A stretch of DNA of 64,000 bases from Brumimicrobium mesophilum (GTDB taxonomy: Bacteria > Bacteroidota > Bacteroidia > Flavobacteriales_D > Crocinitomicaceae): assembly GCF_003025005.1 (NCBI RefSeq), contig NZ_PVSS01000001.1, positions 124,001 to 188,000 of the forward strand. The letters run 5' to 3'. Numbering within the stretch: position 1 is the stretch's first letter; each line of letters starts with the position of its first letter. Below, piece by piece: positions 17,000-26,227 of this stretch. The position numbers and the translations under genes are program-made. The notes beneath the pieces are model-generated. The model was not told the DNA's origin, ran no database searches, and saw nothing but the letters and a program-made list of their open reading frames with translations.

Positions 17000-18214
17000 T
17001 TAATTCCTCATTTGAGCCAACTCCCTAAAAAACTCTAAATGAGTTTTTGTAGAAGCATAAGGATTACTACTATCATAATAATTCTTATTTGCAGAATTTT
17101 TGACAATAACGGTATTTGTTGTTGGGTTGATATAAATATACTGATTAAACACCCCAATCGCTATTATTTCTCCTTGGTCACCATCGGGAATCCACCATTG
17201 ATATCCATATCCAAAAGCTGGACTAGATGATTTTTCACTATTGGCTTGCAAATGTTCTTCCATTGAATGCGTTGAAGCTTCAACCCAACTTTGTGGTATT
17301 ATTTGTTTTCCGTTCCAATTCCCATTGTTGAGATAAAGTCGTCCTAATTTAGCATAATCCCTTAAAGTGGCATTTAATCCACCAAGCGCCATTTCCATTC
17401 CTTCACCATCAGCTATCCAATACGCATCGAACTCAGCACCAATTGGCTTCCAAATCTTCTCTTCTAAATATTCCGTTAAACTTTTTCCAGTCGCTTTCAC
17501 GATGATCATCCCCAAAACATGAGTATTGATGCTTACATAATGGTTGTAGGTTCCTGGAGTTATTTCATTTTTTAAAGTTGCCGCAAATTCATCTTGAGAT
17601 TTGCCATTTCCAAAACCATCCCAGTATCTGTTAATATCTGCATTCGGATCACTATATGTTTCGTCAAATCCAACGCCTGTTGACATCTGCAAAACATCTT
17701 TTATTTTCACACCATCATAACCAGAACCTTTCATTGCGGGTAAATACTCGTCTACAGTTTGCTCAACACTTTTAATATGTCCTTCTTCAATTGCAATTCC
17801 AAAAAGAGCAGAAACATAGGATTTCGACATCGACCAAGAGATATGCTTGACTTCTTCTGCTTGACTTCTCCAATAATTCTCGTATTGAATGGTGTCATTT
17901 TGAATTAGAACTAATCCTTGTGAATACGAAGAATCAATGAATTTATGGGTATTGAAATTAATGCTACTAGAACTAAAGCTATCTGGAAGCTGAATGTTCT
18001 TGATTTTAGGAAAAACAAATCCTTCTTTCGCTTTTTCAACTTTTTTTGAAGGAAAATATTCATTCATATTAATGAATGTGTACTCTATATTCTCCAGTTT
18101 CATAACCTCCTTGTAATCTTTAAGTTTCTCTATCTTGGTGCTACAGCTTATTCCAATTACAAGAATAACTGTGAGTAAGATAATGATGGGAAACTTCAGC
18201 TTTTTAAAATTCAT
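17000..18214 (-). CDS. Serine hydrolase, beta-lactamase/class C-like lipoprotein
   Basis: 404 residues. The lipobox ends at Cys24, so it is anchored in the envelope. The catalytic SxxK is SMSK at 127-130 in the context HISWSMSK. Downstream are YVSIN-type and HVLGMIIVKATGKSL segments, and a C-terminal GYGYQWWIPDG followed by FNQYIYINP, as in the 6-aminohexanoate-dimer hydrolase/EstB branch of the family. Substrate could be an ester, amide or D-amino peptide. Antibiotic resistance is not implied. A TATCTTTG box lies upstream at 18259-18266. Confidence 0.9.
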   Translation of the reverse strand: MNFKKLKFPIIILLTVILVIGISCSTKIEKLKDYKEVMKLENIEYTFINMNEYFPSKKVEKAKEGFVFPKIKNIQLPDSFSSSSINFNTHKFIDSSYSQGLVLIQNDTIQYENYWRSQAEEVKHISWSMSKSYVSALFGIAIEEGHIKSVEQTVDEYLPAMKGSGYDGVKIKDVLQMSTGVGFDETYSDPNADINRYWDGFGNGKSQDEFAATLKNEITPGTYNHYVSINTHVLGMIIVKATGKSLTEYLEEKIWKPIGAEFDAYWIADGEGMEMALGGLNATLRDYAKLGRLYLNNGNWNGKQIIPQSWVEASTHSMEEHLQANSEKSSSPAFGYGYQWWIPDGDQGEIIAIGVFNQYIYINPTTNTVIVKNSANKNYYDSSNPYASTKTHLEFFRELAQMRN

Positions 18215-18258
18215 CTTTGTAATTTGAGTTTAAACTTATTTATTTTCATTCTTGGATG

Positions 18259-18266
18259 CAAAGATA
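18259..18266 (-). promoter_or_regulatory. Possible -7 box for the serine hydrolase gene
   Basis: On the minus strand this reads TATCTTTG, an exact TAnnTTTG match 45 nt before the start codon. No TTG was found at the ideal 19-nt spacing. Confidence 0.4.
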
Positions 18267-18412
18267 TCTTTTCGAAATTGAATTTAGGAAACTTTCATCT
18301 ACAAAGGCTTTGAGAGAAAAAATCTTTTTATTTCGTTTAACATCTGAAGACAGAAGCCTTCAAGCTTTAGTAATTGTATTAATATGAAAACACTAATTCA
18401 GTATCTCACAAT

Positions 18413-19101
18413 TTAATCGCCTTGTAATCCTTTCGTTCTTTGTATTAAATTTGTAATGAAAGTAGTTTGAACTGGCCGTTCAATATATCTGATTTGATTT
18501 AGAGTAAATTCATCTAAAAACTTTAGTATCGACTCAGGAATCATTAATATAAACTCTACTTCTGTTTCATCCAAAACAACATTGTCATTAAAACTCTCAT
18601 TATGAGCTAAGAATTTATCACGCCATATTTTTAAAGTATTTAGTGGGTTCCCTTCGGCTTTTTTTTGAGTTTGTATATATTCACTTATCTTATTTAAAAA
18701 CAAATGTATTTTGGGTTCTTCACTTATGAAAATCACTTCCATTAAATCTTTATATTTCACTTGAAATTTAACCCAACTACGTATTGTATAACTACTATTT
18801 TTATAATCGATCTCAGATTTCTCTAATTGATACAATAACTCATCTATACATCTGGTCGGGTGTCGATTACTCCTGTTATCAAACAACTTAGCTAAGTATA
18901 GAACCATATAGTCTCTTGAGGAGTTTTTTAGATAAAAAAGGAGTTCTTGTTCTGACTTATCTACATTTTTCAGATTAGGCCATACCGCTTTAATTTTTTT
19001 AAAATTATGAAATTTGTTTTAGCTTTATGCGTGTCAGCTGCCAAGCCTTGCAAATGTTGGTCTTTAATTTTATTCACGATTATCCAGTTATATTTAGTCA
19101 A
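18413..19101 (-). CDS. AbiU2-like HEPN-domain protein, interrupted by a -1 frameshift at an A7 run
   Basis: The longest uninterrupted frame is 18413-18907 (164 residues), but it opens inside a domain. In the -1-related frame, a TTG at 19101, preceded by AGGA, starts a 43-residue reading ending at TGA (18970-18972). Joining the two at the A-AAA-AAA heptamer (plus-strand T7, 18994-19000) gives a continuous 229-residue protein reading ...NFIILKK-IKAVWPNL..., about the length of AbiU2-type proteins. The C-terminal half has WRDKFLAH, matching the HEPN motif R-x(4-6)-H of RNases in abortive infection and toxin-antitoxin systems. It could be programmed frameshifting, slippage, phase variation, a sequencing error or a pseudogene. 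No antitoxin is apparent beside it. Confidence 0.6.
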
Positions 19102-19236
19102 GTCTATTCCTAACCCAAATTTAACATTTCCAATTCACTTTCTTCAACTTCAAATGATAAAATTCATTACCTCGACCTAAAGGCATCATAAGTACGAGTT
19201 TTTATTAAAAACCGTCCCAAAACAAAAGAAATCACT

Positions 19237-19244
19237 TATATTTG
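19237..19244 (+). promoter_or_regulatory. -7 box of scoB
   Basis: TATATTTG, an exact TAnnTTTG match, lies 35 nt before the scoB start codon. Confidence 0.5.
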
Positions 19245-19279
19245 ATATTGTTAAAATAAGGATCAAAACAGAACAAAAC

Positions 19280-19939
19280 ATGGCATTAGATAAAATTGGA
19301 ATTGCAAAGCGTATAGCACAAGAATTAGAAGATGGTTTTTATGTGAACTTAGGAATTGGTATCCCAACCCTAGTAGCCAACTATGTTCCAGAAGGAATTC
19401 AAGTAGAATTTCAATCAGAAAACGGAATTTTAGGAATGGGAAACTTTCCATTCGAAGGTGAAGAAGATGCTGATTTAATTAACGCAGGAAAACAAACAAT
19501 TACTGCAAAACCTGGAGCTGTATTTTTCGATTCTTCTCTTTCTTTCGGAATGATCAGAGGAAATCATGTTCAGTTAACTGTTCTTGGAGCAATGGAAGTT
19601 GCTGCAAACGGTGACATTGCCAACTGGAAAATTCCAGGAAAAATGGTAAAAGGAATGGGTGGAGCAATGGATCTAGTAGGTTCAGCTGAAAACATTATCG
19701 TAGCAATGATGCACACGAACAAAAGAGGAGAGTCTAAATTATTAAAAGAATGCTCTCTTCCTTTAACAGGAGTTAATTGTGTAACAAAAATTGTAACGAA
19801 CTTAGCATATATTGAAGTAAAAGAAGGTGCTTTTCACTTAATTGAACGTGCTCCAGGAGTTTCTGTTGAAGAAATTCAAGCAGCAACTGAAGGAAAGTTG
19901 GTAGTTCCGGATAATGTTCCAGAGATGAAATTAGGGTAA
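19280..19939 (+). CDS. scoB: 3-oxoacid (succinyl-CoA:acetoacetate) CoA-transferase, subunit B
   Basis: 219 residues, the full B-subunit length. It transfers CoA between succinyl-CoA and acetoacetate or a related 3-oxoacid. The motif SENGILGMG carries the catalytic glutamate that forms the glutamyl-CoA thioester. Also typical are GIGIPTLVANY near the N-terminus and the MGGAMDLV and SLPLTG stretches. The enzyme needs subunit A, usually the adjacent gene. Here the upstream neighbour is the HEPN gene and the downstream one gldH, so the A subunit must be elsewhere. Confidence 0.95.
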   Translation: MALDKIGIAKRIAQELEDGFYVNLGIGIPTLVANYVPEGIQVEFQSENGILGMGNFPFEGEEDADLINAGKQTITAKPGAVFFDSSLSFGMIRGNHVQLTVLGAMEVAANGDIANWKIPGKMVKGMGGAMDLVGSAENIIVAMMHTNKRGESKLLKECSLPLTGVNCVTKIVTNLAYIEVKEGAFHLIERAPGVSVEEIQAATEGKLVVPDNVPEMKLG

Positions 19940-19957
19940 GATATCATATTGTATATT

Positions 19958-19992
19958 GGGGTGTTTTGCAGGGGCATCTTGAAAAACGCCCC
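19958..19992. terminator. Hairpin between convergent scoB and gldH (REP-like)
   Basis: GGGGTGTTTT (19958-19967) pairs with AAAACGCCCC (19983-19992) with one G-U pair, around a 15-nt loop, and is followed by TAC. It sits between two convergent stops and could terminate both transcripts. The CCCTAC end matches the palindromes at 2212 and 26579, so it may be a REP-type element reused as a terminator. Confidence 0.6.
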
Positions 19993-20003
19993 TACAAAAA
20001 CTC

Positions 20004-20471
20004 CTATTCTATTCTCAATCCAATATCCATCACATTCGAAATGGATTCATCTTGCGTTGCATTCATTATTTTAAAAACATACTCCCCCTTAATTGGGAAA
20101 GGTTTTGAATCAAAACGTAATCTACTTTCAACCAAAGCCCCTGAAGTTTTACCCAACCATGAACCATCTGGAGCAGCTAAAGGAATCTTTTGAGCTACTT
20201 TCGAAGTTGTTCCATCAGGAGCAGTAACCGAAATATAAACCCACAAGTTACTATACAAGTACTCCTTTGTTGTTCTTAAAGTCAATATAAAATCATGAAC
20301 CATCAAAGAATCCTGAACATCTACCTTAAAAACAGCCGTGTCTTTTTTGTCCCATGAAACATCTTCAAAACTATAAGCTTGGTCAAAATAAGGATTCTCT
20401 CCACAACTTTGCAATGTTGTAAATAGACCTAGCATGGCAATAAAAGTAAAATGTTTAACTACTTTTTTCAT
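20004..20471 (-). CDS. gldH: Gliding motility lipoprotein GldH
   Basis: GldH is a lipoprotein required for gliding motility in Flavobacterium johnsoniae and is linked to the type IX secretion/gliding machinery. The frame opens at 20600, but the ATG at 20471 (MKKVVKHF) is chosen because it places a signal peptide directly before the lipobox LQSC (Cys23) and gives 155 residues, the family size. The mature start GENPYFDQAY and the later DGSWLG segment fit the family. It overlaps the end of the PSP1 gene by 17 nt, so the two are coupled. The psp1-gldH order is common in Bacteroidota. Confidence 0.85.
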   Translation of the reverse strand: MKKVVKHFTFIAMLGLFTTLQSCGENPYFDQAYSFEDVSWDKKDTAVFKVDVQDSLMVHDFILTLRTTKEYLYSNLWVYISVTAPDGTTSKVAQKIPLAAPDGSWLGKTSGALVESRLRFDSKPFPIKGEYVFKIMNATQDESISNVMDIGLRIE

Positions 20472-22035
20472 TGTTTTTATTTCCATTATTGTTGGGCTTC
20501 TTTTCACCGTCTGATTTGCGAGGTGGACGCTTTTTCTTAGGTCTCGGTTTATTCTCACTCGTTTTTTTATCCGAAGAATTATTTCCTGGAGACTTAACAT
20601 TTGGCTTCCCTTTCTCTACCTCCTGCGACTTATCCACTGGTCTACGTTTGACAGGTTTTTTTCCTGCTGGCCTTTTATCCATTGGTTTGCTATCCGCCGT
20701 TTTATTCTCGGTAGGATTTCCTTTTGCATTCTGGTTTCCTTTTGCGTTTGGATTTTTCCTTGCCGGCCTTTTTCCTTTCGGTTTTGGCTTATTGCTCCCC
20801 CCTTTCACATCATTAGACTTCTTATTGTCTATCGAGCGAGAAGCATTACCTTCTTTCCCTTTCGCAGCTGCATTAGTGTTTCCTGATGGTCTTTTCTTAG
20901 CAGGTTTGCGCTTTTTCTTCTTTGCAAACTTCTTATCAAATCGATTTAAGTCATCCTGCCCTACTACATTTGAATAATCTGGAGTTGTTGGTGCCTTTGT
21001 CTCAATTGTTGCTTGATCAAAATCTTTTAAATCTTCAGGCTTTTTCTTCTCCTTATTCATCGCAATAATTTCTTTTGCGCGTTCTGGTGAAAGCGCTACT
21101 AACGCTGGCCCTGACTTATCATCCGTTTGATGCAAATACCACATCAAACGTTTAAAAACATCTGTTTTGATGTGAATTCCCGATCCTTTTTTAGAATACA
21201 ACTTGATTTCGGTAGAAGGAAAGCTTTTCAACTCGTCTATATACCCATCCAATTCGTAATTCAAACAACATTTCAACTTTCCACATTGTCCCGCAAGCTT
21301 CTGTGGATTCAATGAAAGCTGTTGATATCGTGCAGCACTTGTACTCACAGAACGGAAATCAGTTAACCAAGTAGAACAACATAATTCTCGACCACATGAA
21401 CCAATACCACCCAAACGAGCAGATTCTTGTCTTGCACCAATTTGTCGCATTTCAATTCTCACACGGAAGTTTTCCGCCATGTCTTTAATCAATTGACGAA
21501 AATCAACACGGCCATTTGCCGTATAATAGAAAGTTGCCTTAGAACCATCTCCCTGATACTCAACATCAGAAATTTTCATATCCAATTTTAATTGAATAGC
21601 AATTTCGCGTGCCTTATGCATCACGCTTTCTTCGTTTTTACGCGCAGCAACCCATTTATCAATATCAGCTTGTGTGGCATGACGAACTATTTTTCGCGCC
21701 TCATGAGCTTTAAAGTTTGGTGCTTTTTTTTGAAGCTGTATTCTGGAAAGTTCTCCTACAACTGAAATAACCCCAACATCATAGCCAGGGCTTGCTTCTA
21801 CGACGACAACGTCGCCAACATTCAATTCAAATCCTTTTAAATTTCTAAAAAAAGATTTTCGACTGTTCTTAAATCGTATCTCAACTATATCAAATTGACT
21901 CTTCCCGCTTGGTAATTGCATATTTGCTAACCAATCGAAAACGCCAAGTTTATTGCATCCTCCAGAACTACAGGTTCCGTTACTTTTGCATCCACGAGGA
22001 ATTCCTCCTCCAGATCCACAACTTGAACATCCCAT
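20455..22035 (-). CDS. PSP1-domain protein (RicT-like) with long basic C-terminal tail
   Basis: The start is set at the ATG at 22035 (MGCSSCGSGG), since the frame's earlier opening at 22053 would lie inside a TATTTTTG promoter-like box (22051-22058). The protein has about 526 residues. The N-terminus holds a Cys/Gly-rich segment. A PSP1 core spans about 40-290, including GRELCCSTWL and QCGKLKCCLNYE, the cysteines that in RicT/YaaT-type proteins bind [4Fe-4S]. A low-complexity tail of about 150 residues rich in K, P, N, R and G follows. Relatives act in RNA-maturation complexes (RicAFT with RNase Y). The tail suggests nucleic-acid contact. Confidence 0.88.
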   Translation of the reverse strand: MGCSSCGSGGGIPRGCKSNGTCSSGGCNKLGVFDWLANMQLPSGKSQFDIVEIRFKNSRKSFFRNLKGFELNVGDVVVVEASPGYDVGVISVVGELSRIQLQKKAPNFKAHEARKIVRHATQADIDKWVAARKNEESVMHKAREIAIQLKLDMKISDVEYQGDGSKATFYYTANGRVDFRQLIKDMAENFRVRIEMRQIGARQESARLGGIGSCGRELCCSTWLTDFRSVSTSAARYQQLSLNPQKLAGQCGKLKCCLNYELDGYIDELKSFPSTEIKLYSKKGSGIHIKTDVFKRLMWYLHQTDDKSGPALVALSPERAKEIIAMNKEKKKPEDLKDFDQATIETKAPTTPDYSNVVGQDDLNRFDKKFAKKKKRKPAKKRPSGNTNAAAKGKEGNASRSIDNKKSNDVKGGSNKPKPKGKRPARKNPNAKGNQNAKGNPTENKTADSKPMDKRPAGKKPVKRRPVDKSQEVEKGKPNVKSPGNNSSDKKTSENKPRPKKKRPPRKSDGEKKPNNNGNKNNEKSS

Positions 22036-22125
22036 AGTTATATTTTTTCTCAAAAATAATAAATCTCAAGGACAACTGCGAATAAAAAATGATTCGTAGA
22101 AACGATTTGCAAATCCACCGTACAA

Positions 22126-23028
22126 TCATTTTTTATTTCTTGGGTGATAACTAATAATCGCCTCGCGGATAAAGGATTGATCTAAATGTGTGTAAATCTC
22201 TGTTGTCGTGATTGATTCATGTCCCAACATTTCTTGAATCGCTCTTAAATTTGCTCCTCCTTCTATCAAATGTGTAGCAAAAGAATGTCGAAAAGTATGT
22301 GGACTCACTTTTTTCTTCAATCCAATAGTTAGCGCCAAATTCTTAACAATAGTAAAAATCATGACACGTGTTAATTGTTTCCCTCTTCGGTTTAAAAAAA
22401 CAAAATCCTCGTGACCTTTTTGAATGTTCATATGATTCCGGGTTCCAGAAACATAAATTCCAATTTCTTTTTCTACTGATGGGCTCACAGGAACCAAACG
22501 CTCTTTATTTCCCTTTCCGATCACGCGAATAAAACCTTGTTTAAAGAAAATATTAGAGAATTTCAAGTTGATTAATTCACTTACACGCAATCCACAACTG
22601 TACAAAGCCTCTAGCATGGCCTTATTCCGATGCCCTTCAGGTTTACTTAAATCGATTGCCTCTATCATTTCATCAATTTCTGCAATACTCAAGAAAACCG
22701 GTAATTTCATTCCGATTTTTGGCAATTCAAGCAAACTACTTGGGTCATCATCTCGAATACCTTCCAAAACCATGAAATCGAAAAATTGTTTAACTCCACT
22801 AATCACACGAGCTTGGGAACGCGCTGACAAGCCCAAATCATATAAATCCGCAATAAAGCTTTTAAGATTTTCTAAATCCACATCTTTCGGAGAAATAGAT
22901 CTTGCAGTACAAAAGTCACTTAGTTTTTCTAAATCTCTCTGATAAGCAAATATGGAATTTTCCGCCAGACCTCTTTCTATTTTGAGGTAATTCACAAAAT
23001 CACGATTGTATGTTATCCATTGGTTCAC
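22126..23028 (-). CDS. xerD: Site-specific tyrosine recombinase XerD
   Basis: 300 residues, standard Xer length. Resolves chromosome dimers at dif together with a partner recombinase at cell division. All catalytic residues are present: Arg148 (CGLRVSEL), Lys172 (GKGNKER), His244 and Arg247 (HTFRH), His270 (LGHES) and Tyr279 (EIYTH). The N-terminal SAM-like core-binding domain covers about 1-105. It is divergent from aroQ with a 99-bp gap. Its chromosomal context and single-gene arrangement argue for XerC/D rather than a phage integrase. XerC and XerD cannot be separated with certainty here. Confidence 0.92.
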   Translation of the reverse strand: MNQWITYNRDFVNYLKIERGLAENSIFAYQRDLEKLSDFCTARSISPKDVDLENLKSFIADLYDLGLSARSQARVISGVKQFFDFMVLEGIRDDDPSSLLELPKIGMKLPVFLSIAEIDEMIEAIDLSKPEGHRNKAMLEALYSCGLRVSELINLKFSNIFFKQGFIRVIGKGNKERLVPVSPSVEKEIGIYVSGTRNHMNIQKGHEDFVFLNRRGKQLTRVMIFTIVKNLALTIGLKKKVSPHTFRHSFATHLIEGGANLRAIQEMLGHESITTTEIYTHLDQSFIREAIISYHPRNKK

Positions 23029-23127
23029 GGGTTGAATTTAATAAAATTAAGTGTATTCAAAGTAAATTTAATACCATTCTGAGTTAACAGAATTTTCTTA
23101 ATATTGTAAACAAGAAAAACGGACAAT

Positions 23128-23541
23128 ATGGATATTTTAATCATCAACGGACCCAATTTGAATCTACTCGGAAAACGTCAACCTTCTATTTATGGAGAGA
23201 AAAGTTTTGATGATTATATTCAAGAAATCCAAAAAGATAATTTAAAAATTTCTGTTTTTCAAAGTAATGTTGAAGGAGAACTCATTAATGCAATGCACGA
23301 ATCTAAAGCGGACGGAATAATTCTAAATGCTGGCGGTTACACACACACTTCTGTGGCTATTCGTGATGCTGTTTCTGCTATTCTAATTCCAGTAGTAGAA
23401 GTCCATATTTCAAATATTTCTGCCAGAGAATCCTTTAGACATGAAAGTTTAATTAGTCCTGTTGCTGCAGGTTGCATTTTTGGATTTGGTCTAAACGGGT
23501 ATGAAATAGCGATTGATTATTTTATGAAATCAAAAAAATAA
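23128..23541 (+). CDS. aroQ: 3-dehydroquinate dehydratase, type II
   Basis: 137 residues, typical for type II. Third step of the shikimate pathway: converts 3-dehydroquinate to 3-dehydroshikimate. Visible active-site residues are INGPNLNLLGKR with Asn10 and Asn12, catalytic Tyr22 (SIYG), NAGGYTHTS at 67-75 and the EVHISN His93. The type II SFRHES segment closes the site. The gene is convergent with the GT2 gene, 9 bp apart, and divergent from xerD. Confidence 0.97.
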   Translation: MDILIINGPNLNLLGKRQPSIYGEKSFDDYIQEIQKDNLKISVFQSNVEGELINAMHESKADGIILNAGGYTHTSVAIRDAVSAILIPVVEVHISNISARESFRHESLISPVAAGCIFGFGLNGYEIAIDYFMKSKK

Positions 23542-23550
23542 CAGCTGATT

Positions 23551-24582
23551 CTACTTTATAAAAAACCTTTTATTCAAGCCTTCAAATTTTTTAATTCTTT
23601 TAAAGAAATACGCCCATAATAAAGAAGCTTTATACAATCCTCCTTTATTATATTCAGTGCTTTCCAACTTAATTTGTTTACGTTTTTTATTCAAGGTTGG
23701 AATATTGGAATAATAAGCACCATGTGCCTTAAGAATCGCGATAATATGTTTGAACTGGAAACCAACCAAATATTTTACAGCAGCAACTCCATCTAAAATC
23801 AAGCGATAAATCACCTTTCCAAATAGCCAGCCAACATGATTCTTATGAATAGTGTATAAGCTATTTCTGAAATTCAAAAACGTTTTTCTGGGATTTTCAT
23901 AATTTAAGGTTCCTCCACCAACATGATAAACTTTTGAAGTGGGAACAACATAAAACGAATGATTCTGCTTTTTTGCTCTCCAACAAAAATCTATTTCCTC
24001 CATGTGCGCAAAGAAGTCTTCGTCTAATCCACCTAGCCTATGGTAAATTTCAGAACGAACAGCCATACAAGCACCCGTTGTCCAAAAAACTTCTTTATCG
24101 TTATTATACTGACCAATATCCTCTTCTACCTCATCAAAAATTCTACCACGACAAAATGGATAATAATTTTTATCAATGAATCCTCCACTCGCTCCTGCAT
24201 GCTCGAAATGTGACCTCCTATGGAAGGCTAAAACTTTTGGTTGCACACCGGCAATTTTAGGATTTTGATCTAATTTATCAATTAAAGGGTTTAACCAATT
24301 TGGTGTAACCTCAATATCGGAATTGATTAACACATAATATTCAAAACGGCCTTTTAATCGAGTTAACCCATCATTATACCCCTTAGCAAATCCACCATTC
24401 GAATCATTTAATATCACCTGAACTTCAGGGTGATTATTTCGAACATAAGTCAAACTTTCATCGGTTGATTGATTATCCACAACAACTATTGTGGCATCAG
24501 AAGTATTTTGAATTAATATAGGAAGGAATTGCTTTAAAAAAGTCAATCCATTCCAATTGAGAATTACAACAGCGGTTTTCAA
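23551..24582 (-). CDS. Glycosyltransferase family 2
   Basis: 343 residues. GT-A fold: an N-terminal VVILNWNG strand, VVDNQSTDES nucleotide-sugar site, and INSDIEV as the DxD-type metal motif. FWTTGACMAVRSEIYHRLGG and EEIDFCWRAKK are the usual acceptor and catalytic segments of rhamnosyl-type family 2 enzymes. The C-terminal 90 residues are basic and aromatic and probably sit on the membrane surface. It likely adds sugars to a cell-surface polysaccharide. It is in the same orientation as the GWxTD gene, 14 bp downstream of it. Confidence 0.92.
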   Translation of the reverse strand: MKTAVVILNWNGLTFLKQFLPILIQNTSDATIVVVDNQSTDESLTYVRNNHPEVQVILNDSNGGFAKGYNDGLTRLKGRFEYYVLINSDIEVTPNWLNPLIDKLDQNPKIAGVQPKVLAFHRRSHFEHAGASGGFIDKNYYPFCRGRIFDEVEEDIGQYNNDKEVFWTTGACMAVRSEIYHRLGGLDEDFFAHMEEIDFCWRAKKQNHSFYVVPTSKVYHVGGGTLNYENPRKTFLNFRNSLYTIHKNHVGWLFGKVIYRLILDGVAAVKYLVGFQFKHIIAILKAHGAYYSNIPTLNKKRKQIKLESTEYNKGGLYKASLLWAYFFKRIKKFEGLNKRFFIK

Positions 24583-24596
24583 ATGAGGAATTTTTA

Positions 24597-26054
24597 TCAG
24601 TAACTATTGTAATATCTAGAAGAGTTGCCACCAAAATGTGAATTTGACCCGCCATTTGGATCATCCAAATCGTTATCAGGTGAATCTCTTTTATTCAAAG
24701 CATATCTCCATCTGAAATTCTGCAATTCACCAATCATATCACTATGTAGCAAAGTATAATCTTTATTTAAATTAGTTCTACTGTAAAAGATAAATCGTTT
24801 ATTAGAGAATTGTTTAATTTGATCATATTGCCAAATTTCGTAAGGATACTCTGTTGGTGAAGATGGTTGTTCGATCACACTACTTGGCGCTCCATACTGC
24901 AAGAAAACACGACCTCTATCTGTCTCAAATCCAGCCTGATAGTTCGTTGCAAAAAGGTCTTCTATTTTTAAAACTTGTGCTCTATATTTCATCCAGCCTT
25001 CATAAGGATTTTCTGGAGCGGTTTCTTTCCAAAAAGCCTGTAAATAGCGTATATTTTGCTCATTATCTCGTTCTCTGAGAATACGAATGATATTTTTAAT
25101 TTCTCCCTGTCGCGAAATAGGAATCAAACTTGCTAGAAAATATTCTGAAGAATCTTTGGGAATACTTTCTGCAAAAGCAGGATCCAAAATTACAGATTCA
25201 AAAGCTAAATTATTTACTTTCTCAGTGTTGTTTCTATCAAAATCAAAAGCAGTTCTTGCCAGTATTTGTTTGTCTCTATTCAATAAATTCAATTCTAAAG
25301 TATAGGCTCCAGTTGGCAGCATACTTATATCGACAACTTTAGCTATAGGTTGAATTGCTGATCCTTTATATCTAAAATAACGGGTATATTCTTCCAAATC
25401 AAAACGAACATCTCTTCCAATAATCTTTTGCTCCACTACATAAACTGAATCTTCTAGTGCTGAGTTTGTATTGTAAGCTTCCACATAATAAAGCATATTT
25501 TGAATTTCAGTTGGATAATAATCTCCAATCATCGGAACAACATCATAACCAGTTTTAGTAAAAATGGATTGTAAGGTGGGATTAGCCAGTAATGTTTCTG
25601 CTGCTGTGAAGGATGAAAACATCAATTCCTCTGACATATCATCTATTTGCAATAATTTTGTAACTGAAATTGGATCAGCTTCAGAATTTACATCTCTAAT
25701 CACCAAATCAAACCTGTATTTTCCTGGAGCTAATAAATATTTTTGAATATCATGAAAATCCTCTACAAGGCTATCAACGATCACAGGACTTTTTAATAAA
25801 TATTTGTCAGCAACCACTACAGTATCATTTTGAGAGAATACCTGACTAATTTCTACCTCAGCAAACTTTTCTTCTTCTCTTTCTATATAATTTAGACTGT
25901 ATCCAACAAAATTGAGTTGAATCTCAATATAGTTCCCTGCTTCTGGTGCATAAAACTGACCCTCACTTAAAAATGCTTTGAGTGGTTTATCTTGTCCAAA
26001 TGCAGTAACTCCAATAAATAGAGCATAAAGCAGTACTAAAAATTTATTCTTCAT
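24597..26054 (-). CDS. GWxTD-domain secreted protein
   Basis: 485 residues. A signal peptide (hydrophobic 5-20, ending AFGQ) directs export. The N-terminal two-thirds are beta-rich. The C-terminal domain, about 340-450, begins EGWMKYRAQ, continues FETDRGRVFLQYG and PYEIWQYD, the pattern of the GWxTD domain found in Bacteroidota and Acidobacteria secreted proteins. Its function is unknown. A minus-strand TAAATTTG (26087-26094) is a good -7 box for the gene. It is probably co-transcribed with the following GT2 gene. Confidence 0.85.
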   Translation of the reverse strand: MKNKFLVLLYALFIGVTAFGQDKPLKAFLSEGQFYAPEAGNYIEIQLNFVGYSLNYIEREEEKFAEVEISQVFSQNDTVVVADKYLLKSPVIVDSLVEDFHDIQKYLLAPGKYRFDLVIRDVNSEADPISVTKLLQIDDMSEELMFSSFTAAETLLANPTLQSIFTKTGYDVVPMIGDYYPTEIQNMLYYVEAYNTNSALEDSVYVVEQKIIGRDVRFDLEEYTRYFRYKGSAIQPIAKVVDISMLPTGAYTLELNLLNRDKQILARTAFDFDRNNTEKVNNLAFESVILDPAFAESIPKDSSEYFLASLIPISRQGEIKNIIRILRERDNEQNIRYLQAFWKETAPENPYEGWMKYRAQVLKIEDLFATNYQAGFETDRGRVFLQYGAPSSVIEQPSSPTEYPYEIWQYDQIKQFSNKRFIFYSRTNLNKDYTLLHSDMIGELQNFRWRYALNKRDSPDNDLDDPNGGSNSHFGGNSSRYYNSY

Positions 26055-26086
26055 ATTTTCTTATTCTAATAAAGCATAAAGCTATG

Positions 26087-26094
26087 CAAATTTA
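26087..26094 (-). promoter_or_regulatory. -7 box for the GWxTD gene
   Basis: On the minus strand this reads TAAATTTG, an exact TAnnTTTG match 33 nt before the start codon at 26054. Confidence 0.5.
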
Positions 26095-26227
26095 GGGTTT
26101 TCAGCAAAAAAACAGGAACTGTTGACTACAATGTTACTTTTAGCGAGGAATTGGAAAATTTAATAATCTCTTAATTGCTGAAAATCAATGCTTAGAAAAA
26201 AAAGTTTATTTTTTTTTCATTTTACAC

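Noticed and set aside
17000-18214. Antibiotic-resistance beta-lactamase
   Set aside because: SMSK motif and layout fit the general serine hydrolase/EstB branch, and nothing indicates beta-lactam specificity.
20471-20977. 168-residue frame on + strand, rich in F and L
   Set aside because: It is the antisense of the low-complexity tail of the PSP1 gene.
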